From: Bacillus sp. AFS098217
GTDB taxonomy: Bacteria > Bacillota > Bacilli > Bacillales > Bacillaceae_G
Assembly (NCBI RefSeq): GCF_002551815.1
Contig: NZ_NVPR01000032.1
Span: 18,889 to 69,511 of the forward strand
Length of the DNA stretch: 50,623 nt
Reading direction: 5' to 3'
Shown here: positions 25,212 through 34,395 of the stretch, piece after piece
How positions within the stretch are numbered: the stretch's first letter is position 1
Layout: each line of letters opens with the position of its first letter
Position numbers and translations under genes: made by a program
Notes under the pieces: generated by a model
Databases searched by the model: none
Told to the model about the DNA's origin: nothing
The model's input: only the letters and a program-made list of their open reading frames with translations

Positions 25212-25265
25212 AATTCGTCTCCTTTTTTTCATTTAGTATGACACGCTGTGTATTTCATATACAAA

Positions 25266-25291
25266 AAAAGCTTAGCGAAGTGCTAAGCTTT
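25266..25291 (-). terminator. Terminator of scpB
   Basis: AAAGCTTAGC pairs with GCTAAGCTTT around GAAGT. The A-run on the left is the T-run of the minus transcript; the right arm ends at the scpB stop. Confidence 0.9.
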
Positions 25292-25863
25292 CATTTTGAT
25301 AATTCCTGCAAGGAACCAAAAAATAGGTCTGCTTCATTCATTTGTTCATTCTCCTCAGAAAGAACAGGTAAATCATCTAATGTTTGCAATCCGAACGTAT
25401 CTAAAAACTCTTTTGTCGTGCCATATAAAATAGGACGCCCTGGCCCTTCAGCTCTGCCAATTTCTTTGATAAGTAAGTGTGAAACTAGTGTTTGTAATGC
25501 TCTGTCCGTTTTCACACCACGAATCTCTTCCATTTCCGTTCTTGTAATTGGCTGACGATAAGCAACAATCGCCAATGTTTCAAGAGCTGCCTGAGAAAGA
25601 GAAGCTGCCGTTGGTGCATCCATTAACTTTTGATAATATAGCGCATGTTCTTTTTTGGTTACTAGACGGTACACTTTCGCAAATTGTACAATTTGTAATC
25701 CTCGCTGCAGCCCTTCCCATTCTTTTTGCATCTCTTCAACCATTTGAACTACATTTTTCACTTCAATTTCAAGTACTTTTGCAATTTGTTCTGGATAAAT
25801 CCCTTCATCCCCAGCAACAAATAGAAGTCCTTCAATAATTGCCATTCTTTCTTTTCTCTCCAA
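25291..25863 (-). CDS. scpB: Segregation and condensation protein B
   Basis: The 190-residue ScpB has two winged helices typical of the kite subunit of the SMC-ScpA-ScpB condensin ([14 protein letters not shown]..., [21 protein letters not shown]). The start is TTG at 25863, about 8 bp after AAAGGAG. The frame stays open 29 codons upstream, but that part reads as non-homologous hydrophobic sequence. About 120 bp separate it from scpA, more than usual for this pair. Confidence 0.95.
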   Translation of the reverse strand: MERKERMAIIEGLLFVAGDEGIYPEQIAKVLEIEVKNVVQMVEEMQKEWEGLQRGLQIVQFAKVYRLVTKKEHALYYQKLMDAPTAASLSQAALETLAIVAYRQPITRTEMEEIRGVKTDRALQTLVSHLLIKEIGRAEGPGRPILYGTTKEFLDTFGLQTLDDLPVLSEENEQMNEADLFFGSLQELSK

Positions 25864-25983
25864 TGTACAATCTCCTTTCTCATACCTTTTCCTCACCAAA
25901 AGTACCCATAAAAAAAGCCGAATCACAATAAATTGCGTCCGGTTCAACATTCCTTTTATCGTTCCAAACGGTGCGGCAAAACT

Positions 25984-26718
25984 TTAATTAGATCGTGACA
26001 AAAAGATTTCATCAAAATTTTGCTCTTGTTCAATAACAATTTGTTGATTTTTCATAAGCTCAAGTATAGCTAAAAATGTTACCACCATTACTTCACGCTC
26101 TTCATCAGCAAATAAATCATAAAAACTTTGACGCCCACTTACTGTATCTAATTGCTGTAAAATATCAGTCATACGCTGTTCAATTGATATTTCCTGACGA
26201 GTAATCCGCGTTGTTACTGGACGCTGTGATTTTTTACGGCGTATAAGTTTTTGAAACGCTGCTAACATGTCATATAGCGTAACATCTAGAGGTAAATTCG
26301 TCTCCTCTTCCTGCTGAAACGATGTAAAATCGATTGGTGGACGTGTATACAGCTGTGCTCTTTCTTGTTCTCTCTCTTTTAACTCAGTAGCAACTTGCTT
26401 ATATTTTTTATATTCAATTAACCGCTCCATTAACTCTTGACGAGGGTCATCTATAAAGTCTTCACCATTATCATGTACATCTTCCTCTTGTTTCGGTAAC
26501 AACATCTTACTTTTAATTTGCAATAGCGTTGCAGCCATCACCAAATACTCACTTGCAACATCTAATTGTAATTCTTTCATCGTATGAATGTAAGATAAAT
26601 ATTGCTCTGTAATTTCCGCTACAGGAATATTGTATATATCAATTTCATAGCGATGAATTAAATGTAACAATAGATCTAAAGGCCCTTCAAAAGCCTCAAC
26701 TTTAAAATTATATTGCAC
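25984..26718 (-). CDS. scpA: Segregation and condensation protein A (kleisin)
   Basis: The 244-residue kleisin links the SMC heads. The N-terminal SMC-neck-binding part is [19 protein letters not shown], the middle is charged and acidic, and the C-terminal winged helix starts near [21 protein letters not shown]. The start is GTG at 26718, about 6 bp after GGTGGGA; this gives the family N-terminus (M)QYNFKVEAF. The C-terminus, [10 protein letters not shown], is slightly shorter than in other B. cereus-group proteins I recall. Confidence 0.95.
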   Translation of the reverse strand: MQYNFKVEAFEGPLDLLLHLIHRYEIDIYNIPVAEITEQYLSYIHTMKELQLDVASEYLVMAATLLQIKSKMLLPKQEEDVHDNGEDFIDDPRQELMERLIEYKKYKQVATELKEREQERAQLYTRPPIDFTSFQQEEETNLPLDVTLYDMLAAFQKLIRRKKSQRPVTTRITRQEISIEQRMTDILQQLDTVSGRQSFYDLFADEEREVMVVTFLAILELMKNQQIVIEQEQNFDEIFLSRSN

Positions 26719-26841
26719 AAAACATCCCACCACATTTTTTCTATAACAACATAAGTATAGAGCATACTTATGTTCTATCCAACCTTTTTGAGAAATTTAA
26801 TTTAAAATAGACACCTGCCCATGCAATAATGCCCACCTCTT

Positions 26842-26850
26842 CATATGATA
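26842..26850 (+). promoter_or_regulatory. Sigma-K-like -10 box before the YjcZ peptide gene
   Basis: CATATGATA matches the sigma-K -10 pattern CATANNNTA. A matching -35 is not clear. It fits mother-cell expression expected for this peptide class. Confidence 0.35.
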
Positions 26851-26887
26851 GCAGTGTAGTAAGAACAATGTAGGAGGTACAAAAACT

Positions 26888-26983
26888 ATGGGCCATTTTG
26901 ATTGTGGTTTTCACGGCGGTTTCGCTTTACTTGTTGTACTATTTATTTTATTAATCATTGTAGGAGCGGCTTGCTTCTGCTAA
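26888..26983 (+). CDS. YjcZ-family spore peptide, 31 residues
   Basis: The sequence opens MGHFDCGFHGGFALLVVLFI and ends VGAACFC. It has a Gly/His/Cys-rich head and one transmembrane helix ending in Cys, as in the YjcZ/SosA family of tiny spore membrane proteins. TAGGAGGTAC gives a strong ribosome-binding site 8 bp upstream. It is followed by a 19-bp perfect hairpin. Function is unknown beyond spore or coat association in the family. Confidence 0.85.
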   Translation: MGHFDCGFHGGFALLVVLFILLIIVGAACFC

Positions 26984-26991
26984 TGCAGACT

Positions 26992-27030
26992 GTAGTAAAC
27001 GGCTAGAGAACTTCTCTAGCCGTTTACTAC
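26992..27030 (+). terminator. 19-bp perfect hairpin after the YjcZ peptide
   Basis: GTAGTAAACGGCTAGAGAA and its exact complement are separated by one base. The next bases (TTATATG) are not a clean T-run, so it may act more as an mRNA 3' stabiliser than as a terminator. Confidence 0.75.
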
Positions 27031-27076
27031 TTATATGATAAACTGTACATAAAACCGTTAGACAGGAGCGAAAAAG

Positions 27077-27595
27077 ATGTATCCTAAAGCATACATACAG
27101 TTTTTAATTCATTTTCACGGAGACTACGATTATTTTGAATGTCATGAGGTGCTAGAAGAACATTGGAAATTAAAGCCACGAGGAGATCGTGATAACTACT
27201 GGGTTGGTTTCATTCAAATTGCCGTTTCTTTATACCATCAAAGACGATCAAATTGGAATGGTGCGGCAAAAATGATGAAAAGCGCAATTTCCATCTTAGA
27301 AAAAGAACGTGATCACATAAATTCATTAGGACTAAATGATCGACAACTTTTATCTTTACTCCAAAAACAATTACAGTCTATTCTTGCAAAAGCAACTTTT
27401 ACACCTATATTTTTACCTTTTTCAGATGCCGCTTTAGAAAACAAATGCGTACAATTATGCTCTGAAAATGGCCTCCCTTGGAAAAATATTCATTCTCTAC
27501 CTAGTGAATATATTATCCACAAGCACACATTGCGTAATCGAGACGCTATCATTTTCGAGCGAAACGAACAACTAACAAAAAGAAAGCAGAGATGA
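27077..27595 (+). CDS. DUF309 domain protein (YpuF-like)
   Basis: The 172-residue protein has the DUF309 signature at residues 15-30 (DYDYFECHEVLEEHWK), followed by GFIQIAVSLYHQRRSNWNGA, a helical bundle resembling tetratricopeptide packing. The B. subtilis homologue ypuF lies next to scpA and ribT, the same neighbourhood as here. Function unknown. About 75 C-terminal residues beyond the domain are unassigned. An AGGAGCG site precedes the ATG. Confidence 0.85.
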   Translation: MYPKAYIQFLIHFHGDYDYFECHEVLEEHWKLKPRGDRDNYWVGFIQIAVSLYHQRRSNWNGAAKMMKSAISILEKERDHINSLGLNDRQLLSLLQKQLQSILAKATFTPIFLPFSDAALENKCVQLCSENGLPWKNIHSLPSEYIIHKHTLRNRDAIIFERNEQLTKRKQR

Positions 27596-27617
27596 TTACA
27601 TTTCCATCTCTGCTTTC
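27582..27617. terminator. Bidirectional terminator between the DUF309 gene and ribT
   Basis: GAAAGCAGAGATG pairs with CATCTCTGCTTTC around a 10-nt loop, between convergent stop codons. Confidence 0.85.
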
Positions 27618-27984
27618 ATGAATGTATATTTTGTTCAAATCCCTTACATTTTTCGCAAAAACTAGCTGTTTGCTCATTCCCACAAATTGTAACACCATGA
27701 AACTTATCTTTTAATTCTTGAACCATCTTTGTCCCAATTCCCATATGACGATGAGATGGATTCACACTAAGATGTTGAATTTCTAATACATGATCTTCCT
27801 TTTTAATAACCCCAACTATCCCAACAAAATCATCATTTTGTTTCCACAAATACAATTGCCAATTGTCTTTTGTATCATATTCTTTCATTGTCAATTGTAA
27901 TGTTTTCACATCTTTTTCAGTTGGCATAAAAGAAAGAAGCCCCATTGCAATCTTTTCATAACTTTTTTTAAAACGAATTAACAT
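27616..27984 (-). CDS. ribT: GNAT-fold protein RibT
   Basis: The 122-residue protein opens MLIRFKKSYEKIAMGLLSFM and has the GNAT acetyl-CoA motif VNPSHRHMGIGTKMVQEL, closely following B. subtilis RibT, the last gene of ribDEAHT. Its acetyltransferase substrate is unknown. Here ribT has its own promoter and leader and no other riboflavin gene or FMN riboswitch is near, so it has been separated from the biosynthetic operon. Three Cys (CGNEQTASFCEKC) cluster at the C-terminus. Confidence 0.88.
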   Translation of the reverse strand: MLIRFKKSYEKIAMGLLSFMPTEKDVKTLQLTMKEYDTKDNWQLYLWKQNDDFVGIVGVIKKEDHVLEIQHLSVNPSHRHMGIGTKMVQELKDKFHGVTICGNEQTASFCEKCKGFEQNIHS

Positions 27985-28105
27985 AAACCTTATCCCTTCT
28001 TAGCAAAAGTTACAAACCATTTATCCCCTTAACCACTATTTCTATATCATATCTATTTTACAATATTTTCACTATAGTGAGAAGGGCCGTCAAAGCAACT
28101 TGATA

Positions 28106-28134
28106 ATCATACAAAGAGAAATTCGGAAAGTCAA
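28106..28134 (-). promoter_or_regulatory. Sigma-A promoter of ribT
   Basis: TTGACT (28134-28129) and TATGAT (28111-28106) with a 17-bp spacer predict a leader of about 115 nt. The leader has one TCACTATAGTGA palindrome (28069-28080). The gene-free stretch 27985-28363 otherwise holds only the ppiB terminator; I see no FMN riboswitch fold and no gene remnants. Confidence 0.7.
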
Positions 28135-28332
28135 CTGTACATAAACTCATTAATGATACGAAACTCTACCATATTCTATGTATGTTTGCGAAAGACCGTT
28201 CTCAGCATAACATCATTTTAATGTAAAAAAATTCGTCCTCCTACTTTATCATTTACTGCATGTTACCCTCCAATTCCTGTTTGTAAAATAAAAAATCTCC
28301 AATTGATAATGAGCAACTTATTTTCTGCAAAC

Positions 28333-28361
28333 AAAAAAAGAGAGCTAACTAGCTCTCTTTA
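28333..28361 (-). terminator. Terminator of ppiB
   Basis: AAAGAGAGCTA pairs with TAGCTCTCTTT around ACT, with an A-run on the left serving as the T-run of the minus transcript. Confidence 0.9.
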
Positions 28362-28363
28362 AC

Positions 28364-28801
28364 TTATTCTTCCCAAACTTTAACTTCTTTCATTACATCG
28401 CCTTGACGCATGTTTAATACTGTTTCAATTCCGCTTGTAACTTTACCAAATACAGTATGTACACCATCTAAATGTGGTTGCGGCTCATGAACGACGAAGA
28501 ATTGGCTACCACCTGTATTACGGCCAGCGTGTGCCATAGAAAGTGATCCAACAACATGTCTGTGAGGGTTTCCTTCAGTTTCACATGGAATAGAATAACC
28601 AGGGCCACCTGCACCTGTTCCTGTTGGGTCTCCACCTTGGCTTACAAAACCAGGAATAACGCGGTGGAATGTAACACCATCATAAAATCCTTTGTCCGCT
28701 AATTTTTTAAAGTTTTCTACTGTTTTTGGTGCTTCCTCTGCGAAAAATTCTAATTCGATTTTTTCACCATTTTCCATTAATATGTATCCTAAAGTTTTCA
28801 T
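28364..28801 (-). CDS. ppiB: Peptidyl-prolyl cis-trans isomerase B (cyclophilin)
   Basis: The 145-residue cytosolic cyclophilin has catalytic Arg in [17 protein letters not shown], then [27 protein letters not shown] and the HTVFGKV strand. It catalyses proline isomerisation during folding. There is no signal peptide. AAAGGAGACATATACGT precedes the ATG. It is divergent from the DUF1002 gene. Confidence 0.96.
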   Translation of the reverse strand: MKTLGYILMENGEKIELEFFAEEAPKTVENFKKLADKGFYDGVTFHRVIPGFVSQGGDPTGTGAGGPGYSIPCETEGNPHRHVVGSLSMAHAGRNTGGSQFFVVHEPQPHLDGVHTVFGKVTSGIETVLNMRQGDVMKEVKVWEE

Positions 28802-28913
28802 ACGTATATGTCTCCTTTCAACTATCTCAGCACTATATTACCATATTCATGCCCAGAAACAAAAAGAATCCGACAATCTTCATACTTCTTTTTTGAAATC
28901 TAGAAGAAGACAG

Positions 28914-28941
28914 ATGACAAATACGAAAAATGTACTATAAT
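28914..28941 (+). promoter_or_regulatory. Promoter of the DUF1002 gene
   Basis: ATGACA and TATAAT are separated by 16 bp, 48 bp before the GTG start. Confidence 0.55.
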
Positions 28942-28988
28942 AACTTTGTTGCCCGAAAATTCCAGAAAGAGAAAGGGAGCGATTTTTC

Positions 28989-29855
28989 GTGAAAACGAAA
29001 TTATTAGCTCTGCTATTAGCTGTTACGGTATTTATGATTCCAACAGCTTCATTTGCAGACATAATTGAGGGAGAATCAATTGTTACATTAGGAGAAAATT
29101 TATCTGAACAACAAAAGCAAGATCTGTTGAAAGAAATGAAAGCACCAAAAGATGCACAAGTTATTACTGTATCTAATGCCGAAGAACATAAATTTCTAGA
29201 GGGTATCGTTCCGAAATCACAAATTGGTACGAAAGCTATTTCCTCTTCTATGATTACGTACACAAAACCAGGATCTGGTCTTATTGTACGAACGAAAAAC
29301 ATCAACTGGGTAACAGATGCAATGTACACAAACGCGTTAATTACAGCAGGTGTGAAAGATGCTGAGATTCAAATCACAGCGCCATTTAAAGTATCAGGAA
29401 CAGCTGCTTTAACAGGTTTAATGAAAGCTTACGAAACAACATCGAAAAAAGAAATTCCTGATGAAGTAAAAAAAGTAGCCAATGAAGAAATGGTACAAAC
29501 GGCGAAACTTGGTGACAAAATCGGTGAGGACAAAGCTGTTCAACTTGTCACAAAAGTAAAAGAAGAAATTGCTAAAGAGCAGCCAAAAACAACAGAAGAT
29601 TTACGTACACTGATCAAAAAAGTCGCCGATCAACTTGGTATTACGTTAACAGATGAGCAATTAGATAGCTTAGTTTCACTATTTGATAAAATGAAAAATT
29701 TAAATATTGACTGGAACCAAGTTAGTAGCCAATTAAATAAAGCGAAAGATCATGTTTCAGCCTTCTTAGGGTCTGAAGAAGGACAAGGATTCCTAGATAA
29801 AGTAAAAGATTTCTTCTCCAGTATCATTGATTTTATTAAATCGTTGTTTAAGTAA
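28989..29855 (+). CDS. Secreted DUF1002 protein (YpuA-like)
   Basis: The 288-residue protein starts at GTG (28989) after AAAGGGAGCG. The signal peptide is MKTKLLALLLAVTVFMIPTA with cleavage after ASFA. The body matches DUF1002: GESIVTLGENLSEQQKQDLL, ITYTKPGSGLIVRTKNINWV, and VKDAEIQITAPFKVSGTAALTG. The C-terminal third is helical and amphipathic. B. subtilis ypuA lies near ppiB, the same context as here. Function unknown; an envelope or extracellular role follows from the signal. Confidence 0.85.
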   Translation: MKTKLLALLLAVTVFMIPTASFADIIEGESIVTLGENLSEQQKQDLLKEMKAPKDAQVITVSNAEEHKFLEGIVPKSQIGTKAISSSMITYTKPGSGLIVRTKNINWVTDAMYTNALITAGVKDAEIQITAPFKVSGTAALTGLMKAYETTSKKEIPDEVKKVANEEMVQTAKLGDKIGEDKAVQLVTKVKEEIAKEQPKTTEDLRTLIKKVADQLGITLTDEQLDSLVSLFDKMKNLNIDWNQVSSQLNKAKDHVSAFLGSEEGQGFLDKVKDFFSSIIDFIKSLFK

Positions 29856-29885
29856 GAAAAAGCTCGTCATTGACGAGCTTTTTCT
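29855..29885 (+). terminator. Terminator of the DUF1002 gene
   Basis: AGAAAAAGCTCGTCA pairs with TGACGAGCTTTTTCT, ending in a T-run. Confidence 0.92.
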
Positions 29886-30080
29886 ATATAAATCCAAATT
29901 AAAACCCGACATAAACCCCTTTTTTTTATGTGGGAGAGAGCATCCAGCAATGCATAGAAGCGGTTAGATCCTCTTCCTATCCCATGCCAAGTTAAAGCAA
30001 AGAGAGAAAATAAGTAACGGTCACCTTTTTTCTTCGTAGCAGCAACTTATATGCCGAAAAATCAAAATGAATTTATGTAT
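29885..30080 (+). repeat. ~200-bp interspersed repeat, copy 5
   Basis: A full copy whose ends, AAATCCAAATTAAAACCCGA and (minus strand) AAATTCATTTTGATTTTTCG, are imperfect inverted repeats. The core ATGCATAGAAGCGG, CCCATGCCAAG and TAAGTAACGGTCAC...GCAACTTATATGC blocks are kept. TATATAA lies at both outer edges (29885 and 30081). Its right edge touches the stop codon of the next gene. Confidence 0.86.
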
Positions 30081-30865
30081 TATATAAGCAAAGGTAACTT
30101 CATGATTGCTTCTTCTACAGAACGGACGATATGATGCGCTTTTCCCTTTACATATGGGTGGGCATGATGAAGGGTAAAAGAATGCGGCGTTACTGCAAAC
30201 ATAGAAATATCATTAAAAGAGTCCCCAATGCAAGCCACTTCATGTGCTTCAATTTTCAAATGCTCCATCAAACGTTTCAAAGCACTTCCTTTACTCACGC
30301 CCAGTGGCATAATATCAACATAACGTTTTCCAGAAATAAAAATTTCAGCCTGCTCATAAAATGTTTCCCTTAGTTCTTGATCCAATGTCACAATCTTTTC
30401 CTCTTCTCCATACACAAATAACTTTGCTGGATGAACTGTTTTACCAAATTCCTCCCCCAGTGTTTCTATTTCAGCAATATGTACGCCCATATAATCTTCA
30501 AAAGCATGATGGTGTTCATTTTTCTTTTTCGTATATCTTTTCTCTTTTGTACACACGATATCAGCTAGCCCTTTGTCATGTATATATTGATATATTTCCT
30601 GGGCAACTCCATCATCAAATTTTGATTCATGGAATATTTCCCCATTCGGTAATAACATTGTAGCCCCATTTAATCCCGTCGTATAATATGGAAAAGTGAA
30701 CCTCCTAACCGCATCGTGAATTCGATGTGTAAAACGACCAGAAGCGAAGCAAATATTCGTCCCTTTTTCCGCCAACCAGCAAAGTGCCTTTCCATCTTCC
30801 TCATGCATATGGCTCACATTATAAACCAGTGTATCGTCTAAATCACTTACAAATAATTTAATCAT
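30080..30865 (-). CDS. Cof-type HAD-superfamily phosphatase
   Basis: The 261-residue protein starts at ATG 30865 after GGGGAAGAGGGC; an ATG 24 bp earlier is unlikely. The motifs are DLDDT at residues 8-12, SGR near 42, a C2 cap with a His-rich stretch, and CIGDSFNDISMF near the C-terminus. Its general acid position is Asp as in other Cof proteins. It should act on a small phosphate ester, identity unknown. The gene ends exactly at repeat copy 5, with the last codons LLI and stop adjoining the repeat edge, so its original C-terminus may have been trimmed. Confidence 0.86.
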   Translation of the reverse strand: MIKLFVSDLDDTLVYNVSHMHEEDGKALCWLAEKGTNICFASGRFTHRIHDAVRRFTFPYYTTGLNGATMLLPNGEIFHESKFDDGVAQEIYQYIHDKGLADIVCTKEKRYTKKKNEHHHAFEDYMGVHIAEIETLGEEFGKTVHPAKLFVYGEEEKIVTLDQELRETFYEQAEIFISGKRYVDIMPLGVSKGSALKRLMEHLKIEAHEVACIGDSFNDISMFAVTPHSFTLHHAHPYVKGKAHHIVRSVEEAIMKLPLLI

Positions 30866-30952
30866 GCCCTCTTCCCCTTTCATACACAATGTCTACTCTA
30901 AGTGTACGAAAAAAATGTTGTTTTTTTGTTAAAAAACAATAAATTTATAATA

Positions 30953-30986
30953 AAAAATAAGCAGGAAGATAACCCTGCTTATTTTT
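30953..30986 (-). terminator. Terminator of the spoVA operon
   Basis: AAATAAGCAGG pairs with CCTGCTTATTT; the minus strand runs into TTTTTTATT. It overlaps the spoVAF stop. Confidence 0.88.
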
Positions 30987-32451
30987 GCCTGCGTATATTT
31001 TGCGGATGTACAATACTTGGCCTTACTTTCAAACTAGACATCGTTGGGCGTAATAAAACTTTCGTTAACGCCCCCCAATCAAACGGTAGAAACGGCCATA
31101 AGTATGGTGTTTGTAAACTCTTAATGGATGTTAAAAATAGAATCAATATCGTCATTCCAATAACAAATCCCATTCCGTGAAACAATCCGGTTAAAATAAT
31201 GACAAATAATTTTCCAAGCTTATTTCCAAGTCCTAATTCATAGCTTGGCGTTGCATATATCCCAATCATCGTAACAGCTGTATATAAAATAACTTCTGGA
31301 ACAAATAAGCCAACATCAATTGCAATTTGACCAATTAAAATTGCTGAAATCAATCCAGTAGCTGATGATAATGGAGTAGGCGTGTGAATGGCTGCCATTC
31401 GTAAAAATTCAAGCCCAACATCAGCCATCAGAACTTGTAACAAAATAGGTAAATGTGTCATTTTATTTGGACCAATGAAAGCAAGCTTCTCTGGCAAGAG
31501 TGTTGGGTCAAATACAAATACTAACCAAAACGGTAATAAAAATAGAGAAAATAAAATACCTATAAAACGTATCCATCTTAAAAATGTACCAACTGCAGGA
31601 TTTTGTCTAAACTCTTCTGCATGCTGTACATGATGAAAATATGTTGTTGGTGTAATCATAACGCTTGGAGATGTGTCAACAATGACTAATACGTGCCCTT
31701 CAAATAAATGATTCGCTGCCACATCTGGTCTTTCCGTATAACGAATAAGCGGAAATGGATTATAACCTTGTTTTACTATAAATTCTTCAATCGTCTTGTC
31801 AGCCATCGTAATTCCATCTACATTAATGTTCTCTAGTTCTTGTTTAATAATCCTTACTAACTCTGGATTTGCAACATCTTGAACATAAGTAATACAAATA
31901 TCCGTTTGTGATCTATTCCCTACCCGAATAATTTCATTTCGCAGACGTGGATCGCGGACACGTCTTCTAATCAATCCTGTATTTACAATAATATTCTCTA
32001 CAAAACCATCTCTTGACCCGCGCACTACTTTTTCTGTATCTGGTTCTGTCGGTGTTCGTCCTGGATAACTACGAACATCGATTGCAAAGGCCTCTGTTTC
32101 ACCTTCCACAAAGATAATAATAAGTCCCGATAATACTTGTAGCATGACCTCATCCATCGTTTTTACTTTACTTACTTGTTGATGAATAAGGCGATTTTCT
32201 AAAAGCTTAACTGTATCTTCTTCAACATCTCTTATTTCATTTGTATCTACTGCTTCTTCCAAAATGTGAATAATGTAGTTTGTATCACACAATCCATTTA
32301 CAAACAATACACCAATTTTTTTATCAAGAATTTGAAATTTACGAATCCCAACATCAAATGTGACGCCCAGCCCAACTGTTTGTTTTAAGTAATTTTCATT
32401 GTCACTTAAAAACGAAGAAATAGGAATACTAACTTTTTTCTTTTTCGTCAT
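30979..32451 (-). CDS. spoVAF: Stage V sporulation protein AF
   Basis: The 490-residue GerA-family membrane protein has a soluble N-terminal half (about 1-290, with [23 protein letters not shown] and [15 protein letters not shown]) and about five transmembrane helices after residue 300. It is made in the forespore and belongs to the inner-membrane spoVA operon; SpoVAF modulates germination together with partner proteins in B. subtilis. The start overlaps spoVAEa by 23 bp. Last gene of the operon. Confidence 0.95.
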   Translation of the reverse strand: MTKKKKVSIPISSFLSDNENYLKQTVGLGVTFDVGIRKFQILDKKIGVLFVNGLCDTNYIIHILEEAVDTNEIRDVEEDTVKLLENRLIHQQVSKVKTMDEVMLQVLSGLIIIFVEGETEAFAIDVRSYPGRTPTEPDTEKVVRGSRDGFVENIIVNTGLIRRRVRDPRLRNEIIRVGNRSQTDICITYVQDVANPELVRIIKQELENINVDGITMADKTIEEFIVKQGYNPFPLIRYTERPDVAANHLFEGHVLVIVDTSPSVMITPTTYFHHVQHAEEFRQNPAVGTFLRWIRFIGILFSLFLLPFWLVFVFDPTLLPEKLAFIGPNKMTHLPILLQVLMADVGLEFLRMAAIHTPTPLSSATGLISAILIGQIAIDVGLFVPEVILYTAVTMIGIYATPSYELGLGNKLGKLFVIILTGLFHGMGFVIGMTILILFLTSIKSLQTPYLWPFLPFDWGALTKVLLRPTMSSLKVRPSIVHPQNIRRQK

Positions 32452-33007
32452 AAAACCCGCTCCTTTCTAAAATTAATTGAATTGCTTTCTTTGTAATGGG
32501 CGACCCTCGCTCCCACTCATCATTGCCACACATCTTGCCAATATCGCCAATCCCAACAATAACAGGAACATTTAGTTCATCTAAACAATAAATCGTATCC
32601 CCATTAATCCTGCCAATTTCGCCGTCAGGTAGCCCAAATTTATCAACACCGTATTCTGTTAACCTTCCCCCTCGGTCTACACTGACATCCACACGTGCCC
32701 ATTCCCAATGGTGTGTATTAGATGCAACAGCTAAAATGCCAAGAACATCAATTTGTTTATGCGTCGCCACATATTTTAACGCCTTTTCTCCCGGACCTTC
32801 CCCAATAAATCCACTATCATCAAACATGACAAATACAGGGTCATATGGCGTTTGCATAATAAGCTCAACAATCTTCTGTCCTGTCAATTTAGTTGGATTG
32901 CTCTGCGATGCCGAAATACATCTTCCGCCAAATTCCTTTGTTAACAGCTCAATTGCTCGCTTCGCATATTCATCTCCATCTGTCACCAAAATAACCCTTC
33001 GTCTCAT
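32429..33007 (-). CDS. spoVAEa: Stage V sporulation protein AEa
   Basis: The 192-residue soluble protein opens [19 protein letters not shown] and has [14 protein letters not shown] and a C-terminal [20 protein letters not shown], matching the SpoVAEa family (spoVAE N-terminal reading frame of older annotations). Its job in dipicolinate uptake is undefined. It lies 5 bp after spoVAEb and overlaps spoVAF. Confidence 0.93.
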   Translation of the reverse strand: MRRRVILVTDGDEYAKRAIELLTKEFGGRCISASQSNPTKLTGQKIVELIMQTPYDPVFVMFDDSGFIGEGPGEKALKYVATHKQIDVLGILAVASNTHHWEWARVDVSVDRGGRLTEYGVDKFGLPDGEIGRINGDTIYCLDELNVPVIVGIGDIGKMCGNDEWERGSPITKKAIQLILERSGFYDEKEKS

Positions 33008-33012
33008 TTGAT

Positions 33013-33363
33013 TTATCCTTTCGGTTTACATATAAGTGCCATAAAAAACGCAAATAATATCGCCGCTGAAATCCCTGCGGAAGTCAAACTAAACATCCCA
33101 ATTCCTATTCCTAAATACCCATGTTTTTCAGCGGCTTGTAATGCCCCGTGCAAAAGGGAATGCCCAAAGCTTGTAATGGGAACTGTCGCCCCAGCACCTG
33201 CAAATTTTATGAGTTTATCATATAGACCAAAGCTATCTAAAATAGCTCCAATTACTACAAAAGTTGCCATTAAATGTGCAGGCGTTAATTTTGCAAAATC
33301 CAATAAAAGTTGTCCTACTACACAAATAGCTCCTCCAACGATAAATGCATATATAAAATCCAC
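33013..33363 (-). CDS. spoVAEb: Stage V sporulation protein AEb
   Basis: The 116-residue protein has three to four transmembrane segments: [39 protein letters not shown], the conserved [21 protein letters not shown], and [20 protein letters not shown]. It is a paralogue of SpoVAC and probably forms part of the Ca-dipicolinate channel in the spore inner membrane. It begins 3 bp after spoVAD. Confidence 0.95.
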   Translation of the reverse strand: MDFIYAFIVGGAICVVGQLLLDFAKLTPAHLMATFVVIGAILDSFGLYDKLIKFAGAGATVPITSFGHSLLHGALQAAEKHGYLGIGIGMFSLTSAGISAAILFAFFMALICKPKG

Positions 33364-33366
33364 AAT

Positions 33367-34383
33367 TCACCCCCCTTTTACTCTTTCAAATACAACGCCA
33401 TGTGCAATTGTCGGGATTGTTTCTTTTTGATGCATCATAATCGGACTTAATAACGCTCCCGTTGCAACTACAAAAATACGTTGTAAATTCCCTTTTTGCA
33501 TTTCTTGTAGTAAGTGTCCGTAAGTTACAACCGCTGAACAAGCACAGCCACTACCACCTGCAAAAACTTCTTCTTGATCCGCGTCATAAATCATTAATCC
33601 GCAATCATTATATATAGACCCGAGCTCATACCCTTCCTCAAATAAAAGTTGTTTCGTAATTGGCGCTCCAACCCCCGATAAATCACCAGTAACGATCAAA
33701 TCATAATCTGCCGCACTTCTCCCTAGATCTTCAAAATGCTGTCGAATCGTATCAGCAGCAGCCGGTGCCATCGCCGAGCCCATATCAAAAGGATTGGTAA
33801 TTCCGAAATCTTGTACTTTTCCAATTGTTGCGGCCGTTATTTTAATATCACTGTGCTCTTTGCTAATTAAAACTGTCCCTGCCCCAGTAACAGTGGAAGT
33901 CGCTGTTTTCGGTCTTTGCCCACCATACTCTGTCGGATAGCGAAATTGTCTTTCCGCAGTTGCATTATGACTACTGACTGTAGCGAGCACGCGGTTAGCA
34001 AATCCCCCATCAATAAAAGCTGCTCCAAGCGCTAAAGTCTCCATCGATGTAGCACAGGCACTGAACATACCTAAAAAAGGAATCCCGAGCTCACGAGCAA
34101 CATAATTTGCTGTCACCGTTTGATTTAATAAATCCCCTGCTAAAAAAAAATCAATCTGCGAATTTGATATATTCCCTTTTTGCATAGCCTGCTGAATTGA
34201 ATCGCTCATGAGTCTTCTTTCAGCGAGCTCCCAATTTTTCTCCCCGCAGTGTAAATTATCATATGAAATGTCAAAATACTTTCCAAGAGGACCTTCTGCT
34301 TCTTTTGGACCGACAGCCGTACCCGTTGCATTCACAAATATGTGATTTTGAAATACCCATGTTTGCTTTCCTGTCAATCTCAT
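33367..34383 (-). CDS. spoVAD: Stage V sporulation protein AD (dipicolinate-binding)
   Basis: The 338-residue protein has a thiolase-like fold. FSACATSMETLALGA holds the cysteine equivalent, and GSGCACSAVVTYGH is near the C-terminus. SpoVAD binds Ca-dipicolinate directly in B. subtilis and sits on the outer face of the inner spore membrane. It lies 12 bp after spoVAC and 3 bp before spoVAEb. Confidence 0.96.
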   Translation of the reverse strand: MRLTGKQTWVFQNHIFVNATGTAVGPKEAEGPLGKYFDISYDNLHCGEKNWELAERRLMSDSIQQAMQKGNISNSQIDFFLAGDLLNQTVTANYVARELGIPFLGMFSACATSMETLALGAAFIDGGFANRVLATVSSHNATAERQFRYPTEYGGQRPKTATSTVTGAGTVLISKEHSDIKITAATIGKVQDFGITNPFDMGSAMAPAAADTIRQHFEDLGRSAADYDLIVTGDLSGVGAPITKQLLFEEGYELGSIYNDCGLMIYDADQEEVFAGGSGCACSAVVTYGHLLQEMQKGNLQRIFVVATGALLSPIMMHQKETIPTIAHGVVFERVKGG

Positions 34384-34395
34384 ATCTATCCTCCT

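Noticed and set aside
25864-25950. 29-codon extension of scpB
   Set aside because: The TTG at 25863 has AAAGGAG at proper distance and gives the usual ScpB length; the extension is a hydrophobic non-family sequence.
27985-28363. Possible FMN riboswitch or decayed riboflavin genes upstream of ribT
   Set aside because: No FMN-element core and no fragments of ribD, ribE, ribA or ribH could be read on either strand; only a promoter, one palindrome and the ppiB terminator are visible.
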